Shown piece after piece: positions 26,179-34,670 of a stretch of 64,000 nt of DNA (position 1 is its first letter; every line of letters starts with the position of its first letter). The notes under the pieces are model-generated. The model was given only the letters and a program-made list of their open reading frames with translations. It was not told where the DNA came from and did no database searches. This stretch comes from REEB76 sp963774895 (GTDB taxonomy: Bacteria > Pseudomonadota > Gammaproteobacteria > Natronospirales > REEB76). A program made the translations under genes and the position numbers. The DNA is taken from assembly GCA_963774895.1 (NCBI GenBank), contig CAVZGN010000001.1, positions 806,001-870,000 on the forward strand, given 5' to 3'.

Positions 26179-27588
26179 TTAAAGGGTATCCGAAGCGAAA
26201 TCAGCCAGACGTGAACGCTCACCCCGTATCAGGGTAATGTGGCCCGAATGGGGCCACTCCTTGAATCGGTCCACCACGAAAGTCAGCCCCGAGGTGGTTT
26301 CCGTGAGGTAGGGGGTGTCTATCTGGGAGATATTGCCTATACAGATCATCTTGGTGCCAGGACCGGCCCGAGTAATCAAGGCCTTGAGTTGCTTGGGCGT
26401 CAGGTTCTGGGCCTCGTCCACGATGATGAAGCGATTGAGAAAAGTGCGTCCGCGCATGAAATTCAGGGAGCGAATCTTTATGCGCGTGCGCAATAAATCG
26501 TTGGTGGCAGCCCGGCCCCATTCGCCACCTTCCCCGGACTGAGTGAGCACCTCCAGATTGTCCATGAGCGCACCCATCCAGGGTGTCATTTTTTCTTCTT
26601 CGGTGCCCGGCAAAAAACCGATATCTTCACCCAGCGGAACAGTGACGCGCGTCATGATGATTTCGCGGTAGCGATTCTGTTCCAGTGTCTGAGCTAGCCC
26701 CGCGGCCAGGGCCAACAGGGTCTTACCGGTACCGGCCGCTCCCAGCAGCGTGACGAAGTCTATGTTTGGGTCCATCAGCAGGTTCAAGGCAAAATTCTGC
26801 TCACGATTCCGGGCTTTGATGCCCCAAACGGTGTGACGGATGCCGCGGTAATCGCGTGAGAGTTCCAATAATGCCCCACGTTCATCCAGGCCGCTGACCA
26901 TAGCTTCGAAATTGTTAGCGTTGCTGAAGACGAACTGGTTCGGATACCAGGTTTTTACCCGTGGGCCCTGGATACGGTAGTAAGTACGGCCTTCCTGCTG
27001 CCAGGATTCCATGTCTTTACTATGGTGTTCCCAGAAATCGCTGGATAAATCATCCATGCCGGTAAACAGTAAATCCAGATCATCCAGCGCTTTGTCGTTG
27101 AAATAATCCTCCGCGTGTATGCCCAATACCGAAGCCTTGATGCGCAGGTTGATATCCTTGGAAACCAGGATCAATCGCCGGTCGGAATGCTTGTGTTGCA
27201 GCGCCAGGGTGGTACCGAGGATGTTGTTGTCCGGCTTATTGCCTGGCAGTGAGTCCGGCAGTACCGCAGGCAAGGGCTCGGTCTGGAAGAACAACCGGCC
27301 TGAGCTTAATACCGGAACACTGGTTGAGGGTTGCCGGCCTGAGATAACCAGGCCGGCATCAATTTGCGGCTTGCTCACATCCCGCATCATCTCATCCAGG
27401 AAGCGGCTTACCTGACGCACATTGCGGGCCACCTCTGACAAGCCTTTCTTGCTGGCATCCAGTTCTTCCAGCACGACCATTGGCAGATAAATGTCGTGTT
27501 CCTGAAAACGGAAAATAGCGGTGGGATCGTGCATCAGCACATTGGTGTCGAGCACATAGAGCCGGCGCGTTTCGCGGTGTTTTTTCAC
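26179..27588 (-). CDS. PhoH-like ATPase with N-terminal PIN domain (PhoH2 type)
   Basis: A 469-residue fusion. Residues 1 to about 150 form a PIN nuclease domain (YVLDTNVLMHDPTAIF, with acidic residues of the active site). The C-terminal half is a PhoH ATPase with Walker A GAAGTGKTLLALAAG, Walker B FIIVDEAQNLTPKQLK and GNISQIDTPYLTE. Such PhoH2 proteins act as ATP-dependent RNA helicase/RNases in the cases studied. It is followed by bcp 17 bases downstream; the two may share a message. Confidence 0.92.
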   Translation of the reverse strand: MKKHRETRRLYVLDTNVLMHDPTAIFRFQEHDIYLPMVVLEELDASKKGLSEVARNVRQVSRFLDEMMRDVSKPQIDAGLVISGRQPSTSVPVLSSGRLFFQTEPLPAVLPDSLPGNKPDNNILGTTLALQHKHSDRRLILVSKDINLRIKASVLGIHAEDYFNDKALDDLDLLFTGMDDLSSDFWEHHSKDMESWQQEGRTYYRIQGPRVKTWYPNQFVFSNANNFEAMVSGLDERGALLELSRDYRGIRHTVWGIKARNREQNFALNLLMDPNIDFVTLLGAAGTGKTLLALAAGLAQTLEQNRYREIIMTRVTVPLGEDIGFLPGTEEEKMTPWMGALMDNLEVLTQSGEGGEWGRAATNDLLRTRIKIRSLNFMRGRTFLNRFIIVDEAQNLTPKQLKALITRAGPGTKMICIGNISQIDTPYLTETTSGLTFVVDRFKEWPHSGHITLIRGERSRLADFASDTL

Positions 27589-27605
27589 GCGGGTGCCTCG
27601 AGGTT

Positions 27606-28076
27606 TCAGTTCAGGGCCTTAACAGCCTTTAAGACTTCATCCACGTGGCCTTTCACGGTAACTTTGCGCCATTCCATGCGCAGAACACTGTCTGCATCAA
27701 TCAGGAAAGTGCTGCGCTCTATGCCACGGTACTTGCGGCCATACATGTTTTTCATCTTCATCACGCTGAATAATTTGCAGACTTTCTCCTTCTCATCAGA
27801 CAGCAAGTCAAACTTCAATGCATGTTTGTGGCGGAAATTCTCATGCGATTCCAGGCTATCGCGCGATACGCCGAATACTTCGGTGTCGAGTCGTTTGAAT
27901 TTCAACTGATATTTGTTGAAAGTCACAGCTTCCAATGTGCAGCCTGATGTGGCGTCCTTGGGATAGAAGTACAGCACTATATTCTTGCCTTTGAGTGCCG
28001 ACAGTTTGAAGATTCTCCCGCTGGTGCTTGGCAATTCGAAATCGGGCACGGGTTTTTCTAGAGAAATATTCGACAT
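27606..28076 (-). CDS. bcp: peroxiredoxin of the Bcp/PrxQ family
   Basis: Thiol peroxidase of 156 residues. The peroxidatic cysteine is C46 in FYPKDATSGCTLEA. The position five residues later, usually the resolving cysteine of PrxQ proteins, is V51; only one other cysteine exists (EKVCKLF). So it works as a one-Cys enzyme or uses an atypical partner. Other family motifs are VFGVSRDSLESHENFRHKH and RSTFLIDADSVL. It lies directly upstream of the PhoH-like gene and 60 bases after gcvR, all on the minus strand. Confidence 0.92.
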   Translation of the reverse strand: MSNISLEKPVPDFELPSTSGRIFKLSALKGKNIVLYFYPKDATSGCTLEAVTFNKYQLKFKRLDTEVFGVSRDSLESHENFRHKHALKFDLLSDEKEKVCKLFSVMKMKNMYGRKYRGIERSTFLIDADSVLRMEWRKVTVKGHVDEVLKAVKALN

Positions 28077-28136
28077 TGTTGGGCTATCCGATAATTAAGT
28101 TATAAAGATCAGGAGGGATTGTCGTCGAATTGCCCA

Positions 28137-28667
28137 TCAAGATTTAATGGGTTCCATGATAGCGTCCAAGTTCAAGCGGTCGCAGAAATCCATGAATTCT
28201 TCCCGCAAGCTGCCGATATGCAGGTTCGCCGGAATATTCACCGCCATCTGAACTGAAAACATGGGCGCGCCGGTATGTACTGCTGGATATCCTCGGGTGA
28301 CCAGATCAGCGATGCCAATATTGCGCTCGCTGAAAAAATTTGCGAGGTTAAGAATAATGCCCGGTTGGTCCAGGCATACGGCATCAATTGCATAGGGAAG
28401 CAGATTATGGCGGGGTTCGCGTTCATTAGTGCGGCGCGCAGATAACGTCAGGCTTAGACGCTTTTCCAGTTTTGGCAGCTGACTTTCCAGTTTGGTGAGG
28501 GTGTTCCAATTTCCGGATACCAGCAGCAGCATGGTAAATTCACCACCCAACACCGTCATACGGCTCTCAACTACATTGCAGCCACAATCCTTCACTGCGC
28601 GCGCGATGTCTTGGAGGATGCTGGGCCGGTCTTCAGCCAACACTGACATCACCAAAAATTGTTTCAT
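28137..28667 (-). CDS. gcvR: GcvR-like double-ACT-domain regulator
   Basis: A 176-residue protein with two ACT domains. ACT 1 begins VMSVLAEDRPSILQDIARAVKDCGCNVVESRMTVLGGEFTMLLLVSG, and ACT 2 begins AVCLDQPGIILNLANFFSERNIGIADLV. In E. coli GcvR binds glycine and restrains the GcvA activator of glycine cleavage. No gcvA is in the window, so the role is by homology. ATG 28667 (MKQFLVMSV) was chosen over 28766 because it fits the family N-terminus and leaves room for a divergent promoter with dapA. Confidence 0.87.
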   Translation of the reverse strand: MKQFLVMSVLAEDRPSILQDIARAVKDCGCNVVESRMTVLGGEFTMLLLVSGNWNTLTKLESQLPKLEKRLSLTLSARRTNEREPRHNLLPYAIDAVCLDQPGIILNLANFFSERNIGIADLVTRGYPAVHTGAPMFSVQMAVNIPANLHIGSLREEFMDFCDRLNLDAIMEPIKS

Positions 28668-28806
28668 TCGGGCTCGCAGTGGTCGATCCTGCCGTAACTG
28701 ATATGCCAGCAGTTTACCGGGTTTGATGTGTGGCGCAACCGCGGAGCCAGGAGTTCCTTGAGCCAAAGCCGGTATATCCGTAACATAGACCTTCCCACGA
28801 GGATCG

Positions 28807-29685
28807 ATGATGTTTCAGGGCAGTATTGTGGCGTTGGTCACACCTATGGCCGTCGACGGCCGTGTAGATTTCGCAGCGCTCGAAGAATTAGTGCAATGGC
28901 ATGTCACCGAGGGCACGGATGCAATCGTGGCTGTGGGCACCACCGGTGAATCCGCTACCCTGGAAGCTGACGAACACATGCGCGTTCTGGATTGCTGTCT
29001 GCGGGCCGCTGCCGGGCGCCTACCGGTCATCGCCGGAACCGGCGCAAGTTCCACCTCGCATGCACTGGCCCTGACGCGGCTTGCTCAGGCACGCGGCGCC
29101 GCCGCCGCACTCGTGGTGGTGCCTTATTACAACAAACCTACCCAGGAAGGGCTCTATCAACATTTCCGTACTATTGCCCAGGCTGTATCGATGCCATTGA
29201 TCCTTTACAATGTGCCGAGCCGCAGCGTAGTGGATATGTTGCCGGAAACTGTCGAGCGCCTGAGCTTGATACCGAATATCATTGGCATCAAAGAAGCCAC
29301 CGGCAAACTCGAACGGCTGCAGGAAATTCGTCGCCGTTGTGCAGCGGAATTCCTGCTCATCAGCGGTGATGATGCCACGGCCATGGAGTTCATGCTCCAG
29401 GGCGGGCGGGGAGTCATATCGGTTACTGCCAACGTAGCTCCCAAGTTGATGCACGCGATGTGCGCAGCGGCGACCATAGGTAAACGCAAACAGGCTGAAA
29501 TTCTCAATCAACGACTTGCGGTATTGCACCAACATCTTTTTCTGGAGAGTAGCCCAATACCCGTGAAGTGGGCGCTGCGGGAAATGGGCCGTATCCCGGC
29601 TGGTATCCGTTTGCCGCTTACAGCGCTTGCGCCGCAACATCACGACAAGCTGCGTGCTACGCTGCGCTCTGTTGGCGCCTTGTAA
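28807..29685 (+). CDS. dapA: 4-hydroxy-tetrahydrodipicolinate synthase
   Basis: First committed step of lysine/diaminopimelate synthesis: condensation of aspartate semialdehyde with pyruvate. It has 292 residues in a TIM barrel. Visible are GSIVALVTPM, VGTTGESATL with the catalytic Thr pair, PYYNKPTQEGLYQHF (Tyr of the triad), YNVPSRSV and the Schiff-base lysine in IIGIKEATG. ATG 28807 and ATG 28810 are adjacent; spacing to GAGG (28799-28802) slightly favours 28810. It is followed by a BamC-like lipoprotein gene, as dapA often is. Confidence 0.96.
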   Translation: MMFQGSIVALVTPMAVDGRVDFAALEELVQWHVTEGTDAIVAVGTTGESATLEADEHMRVLDCCLRAAAGRLPVIAGTGASSTSHALALTRLAQARGAAAALVVVPYYNKPTQEGLYQHFRTIAQAVSMPLILYNVPSRSVVDMLPETVERLSLIPNIIGIKEATGKLERLQEIRRRCAAEFLLISGDDATAMEFMLQGGRGVISVTANVAPKLMHAMCAAATIGKRKQAEILNQRLAVLHQHLFLESSPIPVKWALREMGRIPAGIRLPLTALAPQHHDKLRATLRSVGAL

Positions 29686-29718
29686 TCGCCATTTGCCATA
29701 CTTTGGAACTTAAATATC

Positions 29719-30129
29719 ATGACTAAATTTCTCGGGACAGTTATTGTCCTGCTGATATCGGCGCTGACCGGTTGTAGTACCCTGAATTGTGGCAATTCGC
29801 ATCCTTACGCCAAGAGTGTGGAGAATCCGCCGCTAAAGGCGCCGCCAGGACTCAGCGTGCCTGCTCCTGATCCAAATTTCGCAATCCAAGGTCTTGTACC
29901 GGGCCAAACACAAGCCGCTGCCAAGAGCGCAAAAGGCACTTGTTTAGTCAGACCACCACAGCTGGTAAACCCGCAGATACCTGCCGTCTCCAACCAACAG
30001 TCGCCCTCAGGAAACGGTCGACCAGTAGCGCTACCCACGACTGCACAACCTTCGGTGACGCCGGACAACAAAAAACCGACGTCACCAGCGACCCCGACGA
30101 CTGTTACGCCTCCAGCGGTTGCAGCTTAA
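29719..30129 (+). CDS. short BamC-like lipoprotein
   Basis: A 136-residue lipoprotein with lipobox SALTGCSTL. After the cysteine comes HPYAKSVENPPLKAPPGLSVPAPDPNF, which resembles the unstructured BamC N-terminus that contacts BamD (the Y-x-PPL-x-PPxL pattern). The rest is Pro/Thr/Ala-rich and lacks the two folded helix-grip domains of E. coli BamC (about 340 residues). Its place just after dapA is the usual bamC place. I infer a reduced BamC equivalent; this is not certain. Confidence 0.6.
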   Translation: MTKFLGTVIVLLISALTGCSTLNCGNSHPYAKSVENPPLKAPPGLSVPAPDPNFAIQGLVPGQTQAAAKSAKGTCLVRPPQLVNPQIPAVSNQQSPSGNGRPVALPTTAQPSVTPDNKKPTSPATPTTVTPPAVAA

Positions 30130-30160
30130 GGGCGCGTGGAGTAATCTCGCGCGCCTTTTG
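30128..30160 (+). terminator. terminator after the BamC-like gene
   Basis: GGCGCG (30131-30136) pairs with CGCGCC (30150-30155), extended by flanking A/T pairs, followed by TTTT. It starts at the stop codon of the lipoprotein gene and precedes tRNA-Ser. Confidence 0.65.
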
Positions 30161-30179
30161 ATATTGTGTGCGTTGACTT

Positions 30180-30270
30180 GGAGAGGTGTCCGAGCGGTCT
30201 AAGGAGCACGCCTGGAAAGCGTGTATACGGCAGCCCCGTATCGCGGGTTCGAATCCCGCCCTCTCCGCCA
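30180..30270 (+). tRNA. tRNA-Ser (anticodon GGA)
   Basis: A 91-base class II tRNA with encoded CCA. The acceptor GGAGAGG pairs with CCTCTCC. The anticodon stem CACGC/GCGTG encloses CTGGAAA with anticodon GGA. The long variable arm is TACGGCAGCCCCGTA and the T-arm GCGGGTTCGAATCCCGC. It reads UCC/UCU codons. Confidence 0.97.
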
Positions 30271-30523
30271 TGTATGCTCAACAAGCCCTTGCGTGAGAGA
30301 CTTGCAGGAGCCTGGATCACAGTCATTGCCCGTTCCGCACTTTGTGTTGGGTTGATGAATTCGTGCGAGATTTTAGGTCACGGCGAATGGTATGCATCCT
30401 ATATAGTTTCTAGACTCAGATGGTCAGGAGATCGCGATTTTCCGCACGGGCAAACATACCTGGCTTTATTTCCGGTTTTTTCCAACGTGTTTATATGGTT
30501 TAAATGAAATCACGAGGTTGGGT

Positions 30524-31192
30524 ATGAGAACACTCTTGATAGCGTCCCTGGTGATATTGTTGAGTGCCTGTGGTGGCGGAGGCGGCAGTAGCGCTTCAAG
30601 TGCACCCCCATCCACATCACAATATCAAATAGACAGTGCCTATAGCGCTGTAGCGCAGATGAACCAGAGTTACAATCTGACCTCTACCTTGAATAACAAT
30701 ACCTATACACTGCAAATTACCTACGTTCCAGGCGCCATGTCGTCATTCAACGGTCAGCCTGCCTACACTGCGAAAGTAACCACCGTTCTCTCGGAAGACA
30801 GCGTGCTCATCACCAACAATGTACAGACAGATTATTTCACCATCAGTCCGTATTTCCCGCTGGGATCAATCAACGCTAATGGCCAAGTTACCGTAGATAC
30901 CAATCAGACGCCACTTCCGGTTTATGCGACAGTGGGGCAGACGAACTTATATGATACGAGTACAACCTATACAGATAATACCTTGACCACTATTTATTCA
31001 GTTGCATCTTCGACATGGTCACTCAGTCAAGACACTTCCACCACTGCATTTAGCTGCATCAACATAGTAGGCACCATAATTGGTATCGGGGCAACTTCGG
31101 AATCGGACTGTTACCAAATTGATGAAAGTGGAAACGTACTGTCATTGCAGGTTTTCTTGCTGGTGAATGGTACGACACTTGTCTTCCAATGA
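30524..31192 (+). CDS. hypothetical lipoprotein, Ser/Thr/Asn-rich
   Basis: A 222-residue protein with a signal peptide and lipobox VILLSACGG followed by a glycine/serine linker (GGGGGSSASSA). The body is rich in Thr, Ser, Asn and Tyr with repeated beta-strand-like patterns (NNNTYTLQITYVPG, DTSTTYTDNTLTTIY). I do not recognise a family. GAGG (30514-30517) lies six bases before ATG 30524. Base composition looks AT-richer than the neighbouring housekeeping genes, and it lies between tRNA-Ser and the 4.5S RNA gene, so acquisition by transfer is plausible. Confidence 0.75.
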   Translation: MRTLLIASLVILLSACGGGGGSSASSAPPSTSQYQIDSAYSAVAQMNQSYNLTSTLNNNTYTLQITYVPGAMSSFNGQPAYTAKVTTVLSEDSVLITNNVQTDYFTISPYFPLGSINANGQVTVDTNQTPLPVYATVGQTNLYDTSTTYTDNTLTTIYSVASSTWSLSQDTSTTAFSCINIVGTIIGIGATSESDCYQIDESGNVLSLQVFLLVNGTTLVFQ

Positions 31193-31479
31193 TTGGCAGG
31201 CAGGATACAGCCTGTTTTTAAAGCGATCGTCGACAGCCAGCGATATTATTCGCTCGGATGTCCAGTTAATTTTTAACGCGACCTCTGTATGGCCGCCTAT
31301 TAGCCTGATGAGTTGGTTAAAACATTTAAACGACCGACATGCCATTAAGCGGTTGCTCGACAATTGTTTAAACCAGCCTGCCTGCGAGCCTACGATTAAA
31401 AATCGCATAGACCGCAACCCATTAGATTTTTGGAATTGAGTATCACCTCGCATTCAAGGTGTGTAAAATCCATATTTGT
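31193..31479. other. intergenic stretch before 4.5S RNA, no supported gene
   Basis: Overlapping open frames of 90 codons (plus) and 103 codons (minus) exist but lack ribosome-binding sites and recognisable motifs. A TAAAAT (31464-31469), about 10 bases before the 4.5S RNA 5' end, is the likely -10 element for that RNA. I see nothing else firm. Confidence 0.4.
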
Positions 31480-31591
31480 GGCAGCCTGCGCCGGCTTCTT
31501 CGCGACGACAAGCTGTAAACCCCGTCAGGCCCGGAAGGGAGCAGCGGCAGCAGCGGCCTCGTGTGCCGGGGTATAGCTGACGCAGGCTGCC
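31480..31591 (+). ncRNA. ffs: 4.5S RNA (signal recognition particle RNA)
   Basis: A long hairpin closed by GGCAGCCTGCG (31480-31490) and CGCAGGCTGCC (31581-31591). It carries the conserved SRP domain IV loop GTCAGGCCCGGAAGGGAGCA and the opposite-strand GCAGCAGCGG. It pairs with Ffh to target membrane proteins. Location just upstream of dnaX is shared with pseudomonads and relatives. Confidence 0.96.
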
Positions 31592-31688
31592 ACCCATTCG
31601 GGTTTCGGCGAGCTTGAGCTAATGGCACCTCTGGTAAAGTAGCTGTGCGTCATTTGACGACAGCATCCATCATGGATTCAGGCAGAAA

Positions 31689-33269
31689 ATGTCCTATCAG
31701 GTTCTGGCAAGAAAATGGAGACCGCGTAACTTTGCGGAAATAGTCGGCCAGGAACATGTGCTCAGAGCACTCATCAATGCCCTGGATAACAATCGCCTGC
31801 ATCACGCTTTCTTGTTTACCGGCACCCGTGGCGTAGGTAAGACCACGATCGCACGCATTCTGGCTAAATCCCTGAACTGCGAGCAGGGAGTAAGCTCAAG
31901 ACCGTGTGGTGAATGTAGCGCCTGCATGGAAATCGACGCCGGGCGATTTGTGGATTTGATTGAAGTGGATGCCGCTTCTCGCACCAAAGTGGATGATACC
32001 CGGGATTTGCTGGACAACGTGCAGTATGCACCCACGCGTGGACGTTACAAGATCTACCTGATTGATGAAGTGCATATGCTGTCAACGCATTCATTCAATG
32101 CACTGTTGAAGACCCTGGAGGAACCGCCGCCGCACGTGAAGTTCCTTCTGGCTACCACGGATCCACAGAAACTGCCGGTGACGGTGCTATCGCGCTGTCT
32201 GCAGTTTAATCTCAAGCGTTTGTCAGTGAGCCTGATCCAAGAGCATCTCGAGCACATCTTGGAGGCCGAAAAAATCCCGCAGGAGCCGGCTGCGGTGAAG
32301 CTGATTGCGTTATCCGCGGACGGCAGTCTACGGGATGCCCTAAGTGTACTGGACCAGGCTATCGCTTATGGTGGTGGCAGCCTCCGGCAAACAGATGTAC
32401 GCAGCATGCTGGGTTCCATCGAACAAACCCATGTGCACGATTTGCTGCAGGCCTTGGCTCACAATGATGGCAGATCTCTGCTCGCAATCGTGGCGAAACT
32501 TGATGAAATGGCCCCCGATTATGAAATACTACTTGATGATATGGCATTGGTTTTACAGCGCTTGGCACTGGTGCTGGCAGTGCCTGATATGTATTCAGAA
32601 TTCAGCGATGCTGACAGTTTACAAATATTAAGCGCACAGCTGAGTGCCGAGGCCGTACAGCTCTTTTATCAAATTACTTTGCTGGGCAAACGCGATTTGG
32701 TGCTGGCTCCTTCACCACGCAGTGGTTTTGAAATGACGTTGTTACGTATGTTGGCGTTTGCGCCGACATCAGCGGCAGGTAAAATTTCGACGCAGGTAGT
32801 TTCAATAACCACGCATACTGATGCTGCCCCGGCAACAAAGAAACTACCGGATGAACCCACGAAGTCCGGGAAAGCGGCGCAAGCATGGCAGGAACCGGAC
32901 TGGATTGGTCTGGTGGAATGCCTTGATCTTAGGGGTGCGGCTCAACAGCTGGCATTGAACTGCGCCTACCGTCGCCGTGAAGGACAGGTCCTGTACCTGG
33001 AATTGGACGCTGTACATGCACATATGGCGACAGAACAATTGATGAAACGTATGGAAGATTCGCTTTCGCGTTACTTTGGCGAAGAACTCAAGCTGCGTAT
33101 CCAGCAGGTAGCGGGTGAGCTGGATACCCCGGCAAAACGTGATGCACACCGACAGGCAGAACGTCTCAAGGCGGCCCAGGATGCGATCATTGCGGATCCG
33201 AAAGTGCAAGAGCTGTGTGATACGTTTGGCACCCTTGTGAATCCGCATCTGGTTAAACCGCTCGATTGA
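31689..33269 (+). CDS. dnaX: DNA polymerase III tau/gamma subunit
   Basis: Clamp-loader ATPase and replisome organiser. The 526-residue protein begins MSYQVLARKWRPRNFAEIVGQEHV. It has Walker A GTRGVGKTT, a four-cysteine zinc module (CEQ...CGECSAC), DEVHMLS (Walker B), LEEPPPHVKFLLATTD and SRCLQFNLKR. It is shorter than the E. coli tau (643 residues), mainly in the linker; the C-terminal domain that binds the polymerase is present. I see no A-AAA-AAG slippage site, so a separately made gamma form is not evident. ybaB and recR follow. Confidence 0.96.
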   Translation: MSYQVLARKWRPRNFAEIVGQEHVLRALINALDNNRLHHAFLFTGTRGVGKTTIARILAKSLNCEQGVSSRPCGECSACMEIDAGRFVDLIEVDAASRTKVDDTRDLLDNVQYAPTRGRYKIYLIDEVHMLSTHSFNALLKTLEEPPPHVKFLLATTDPQKLPVTVLSRCLQFNLKRLSVSLIQEHLEHILEAEKIPQEPAAVKLIALSADGSLRDALSVLDQAIAYGGGSLRQTDVRSMLGSIEQTHVHDLLQALAHNDGRSLLAIVAKLDEMAPDYEILLDDMALVLQRLALVLAVPDMYSEFSDADSLQILSAQLSAEAVQLFYQITLLGKRDLVLAPSPRSGFEMTLLRMLAFAPTSAAGKISTQVVSITTHTDAAPATKKLPDEPTKSGKAAQAWQEPDWIGLVECLDLRGAAQQLALNCAYRRREGQVLYLELDAVHAHMATEQLMKRMEDSLSRYFGEELKLRIQQVAGELDTPAKRDAHRQAERLKAAQDAIIADPKVQELCDTFGTLVNPHLVKPLD

Positions 33270-33290
33270 AATCATAAGAGGTGATGACAA

Positions 33291-33614
33291 ATGCAAGGTG
33301 GAATCGGTGGACTGATGAAGCAGGCCCAACAATTACAGGCCCATATGCAGAAAGCCCAGGAAGAACTGGCGCGCATGGAATTCACTGGCCAGGCGGGTGG
33401 TGGCATGGTGAGCGTAGTGATGACGGGGCGCCATGAAGTGCGCCGCGTCAGCATCGACCCCAAAATCCTGGGTGATGACAAAGAAATGTTTGAAGACCTG
33501 ATCGCCGCCGCGATCAACGATGCGGTCAACAAGGTTGAATCTGCGACCCGTGAACGGTTTAATGGCTTTACGGCAGGTGTGCCTTTACCAGGCGGCATGA
33601 AACTGCCGTTCTGA
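33291..33614 (+). CDS. ybaB: YbaB/EbfC nucleoid-associated protein
   Basis: Small dimeric DNA-binding protein (107 residues), starting MQGGIGGLMKQAQQLQAHMQKAQEELA and containing VMTGRHEVRRVSIDP and the family C-terminal MKLPF. It lies between dnaX and recR, the standard arrangement, with a seven-base gap to recR. Confidence 0.95.
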   Translation: MQGGIGGLMKQAQQLQAHMQKAQEELARMEFTGQAGGGMVSVVMTGRHEVRRVSIDPKILGDDKEMFEDLIAAAINDAVNKVESATRERFNGFTAGVPLPGGMKLPF

Positions 33615-33620
33615 TCGCCC

Positions 33621-34220
33621 ATGGCATACGCACCACTGCTGCAACAACTGATGGACGCATTGCGCTGCTTGCCCGGTGTAGGTCCGAAATCTTCGCAGCG
33701 CATGGCCTTTTATCTCCTGGAGCGTAATCGTGAAGGTGCAATAACACTGGCCCGTACGCTGAATGCGGCAGCCGCAGGCATTCATCACTGTGAACGTTGC
33801 CGCATGTTGACAGACAAAGCAATTTGCGAAATCTGTGCATCCCCGAAACGGGATTCTGGGAGCTTGTGCGTAGTGGAAACACCCGCTGATGTGCATGCCA
33901 TCGAAAATGCCACGGGTTTCCGCGGAAAATATTTTGTGCTCATGGGTCATCTTTCACCCCTGGATGGCATCGGTCCCGAGGAGCTTGGCTTGGAGAAACT
34001 GGAGGAACGGCTCGCGGAGGGCGGCATCACGGAAATGATTTTAGCGACCAACCCCACTGTAGAGGGTGAGGCGACTGCGCATTATTTAGCGGAGCTGGCC
34101 CGCGCACGCGGAATCCGGGCCACGCGCATCGCCCATGGCGTGCCTCTGGGGGGCGAACTAGAATTTGTGGATGGTGGTACCCTGTCACACGCCTTTAGTG
34201 GCCGGCAGGATGTGCGCTAG
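33621..34220 (+). CDS. recR: recombination mediator RecR
   Basis: RecFOR-pathway protein (199 residues) that loads RecA at gaps. It has the N-terminal helix-hairpin-helix LRCLPGVGPKSSQRMAFYLL, a four-cysteine zinc finger (CERCRMLTDKAICEIC), a Toprim domain (LCVVETPADVHAIE) and a Walker-B-like C-terminus (HGVPLGGELEFVDGGTLSHA). Its stop overlaps the strong ribosome-binding site of the broken HIT gene that follows. Confidence 0.96.
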   Translation: MAYAPLLQQLMDALRCLPGVGPKSSQRMAFYLLERNREGAITLARTLNAAAAGIHHCERCRMLTDKAICEICASPKRDSGSLCVVETPADVHAIENATGFRGKYFVLMGHLSPLDGIGPEELGLEKLEERLAEGGITEMILATNPTVEGEATAHYLAELARARGIRATRIAHGVPLGGELEFVDGGTLSHAFSGRQDVR

Positions 34221-34228
34221 GAGGGTAT

Positions 34229-34345
34229 ATGACCGACTGTCTATTCTGCAAAATTATTAAAGGCGAAATCAAAGCGAGTATGGTCATGGAGGACGATCAG
34301 TTGATCGCTTTCCGCAATATCAATCCTTAACAGCTAACCCATATT
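34229..34345 (+). pseudogene. 5' fragment of a HIT-family (HinT-like) gene, stopped at codon 34
   Basis: ATG 34229 follows GAGGG at the recR stop. It encodes MTDCLFCKIIKGEIKASM and onward to FRNINP, the HinT N-terminus, and then TAA at 34328. The codons after the stop still read QLTHIF, which aligns with the family's QAPTHVL one codon out of phase with the stop, so the TAA replaces the expected CAA (Gln). Similarity then ends. The matching C-terminal part lies on the same strand 1.9 kb away (36197-36295), in the same frame class. The gene is therefore dead, or at best makes a 33-residue peptide. Confidence 0.8.
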
Positions 34346-34670
34346 TTCGAAAAGTTGTGGAATTATGCCACCTGTGAATCGGTGATTACTTGGAGTGCTG
34401 GATACAGAATAGAGCGAACGACCGCCGCGCACGCAGCCCAGTTATCTGGCAACACCCGTCCAAAGTAAAACTCTTGTCTTCAGTAAAGAAATTTTTACAG
34501 CTTCATCCGATACGTAGGGTATATAAATATAAATTCATCGCTTTACCTGCTGATCTAACAATCCTCTTCTGTTGTACAGTGGTCTTAGATTGTCCAATAA
34601 ACTAAGTCGACACAGACGAGTGGCTCTAGTTTGCAGAACTGCTATGCTATCGAACCAGCGGGAGAAAGGT

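Noticed and set aside
31142..31453. 103-codon minus-strand frame overlapping the end of the lipoprotein gene
   Set aside because: No start signal or recognisable motif and it overlaps a well-supported gene end.
32264..32280. Run of six A residues in dnaX as a programmed frameshift site
   Set aside because: The codon phase (GAA AAA ATC) does not give an X-XXY-YYZ slippery heptamer, it lies too early for a gamma product, and no stimulating hairpin is evident.
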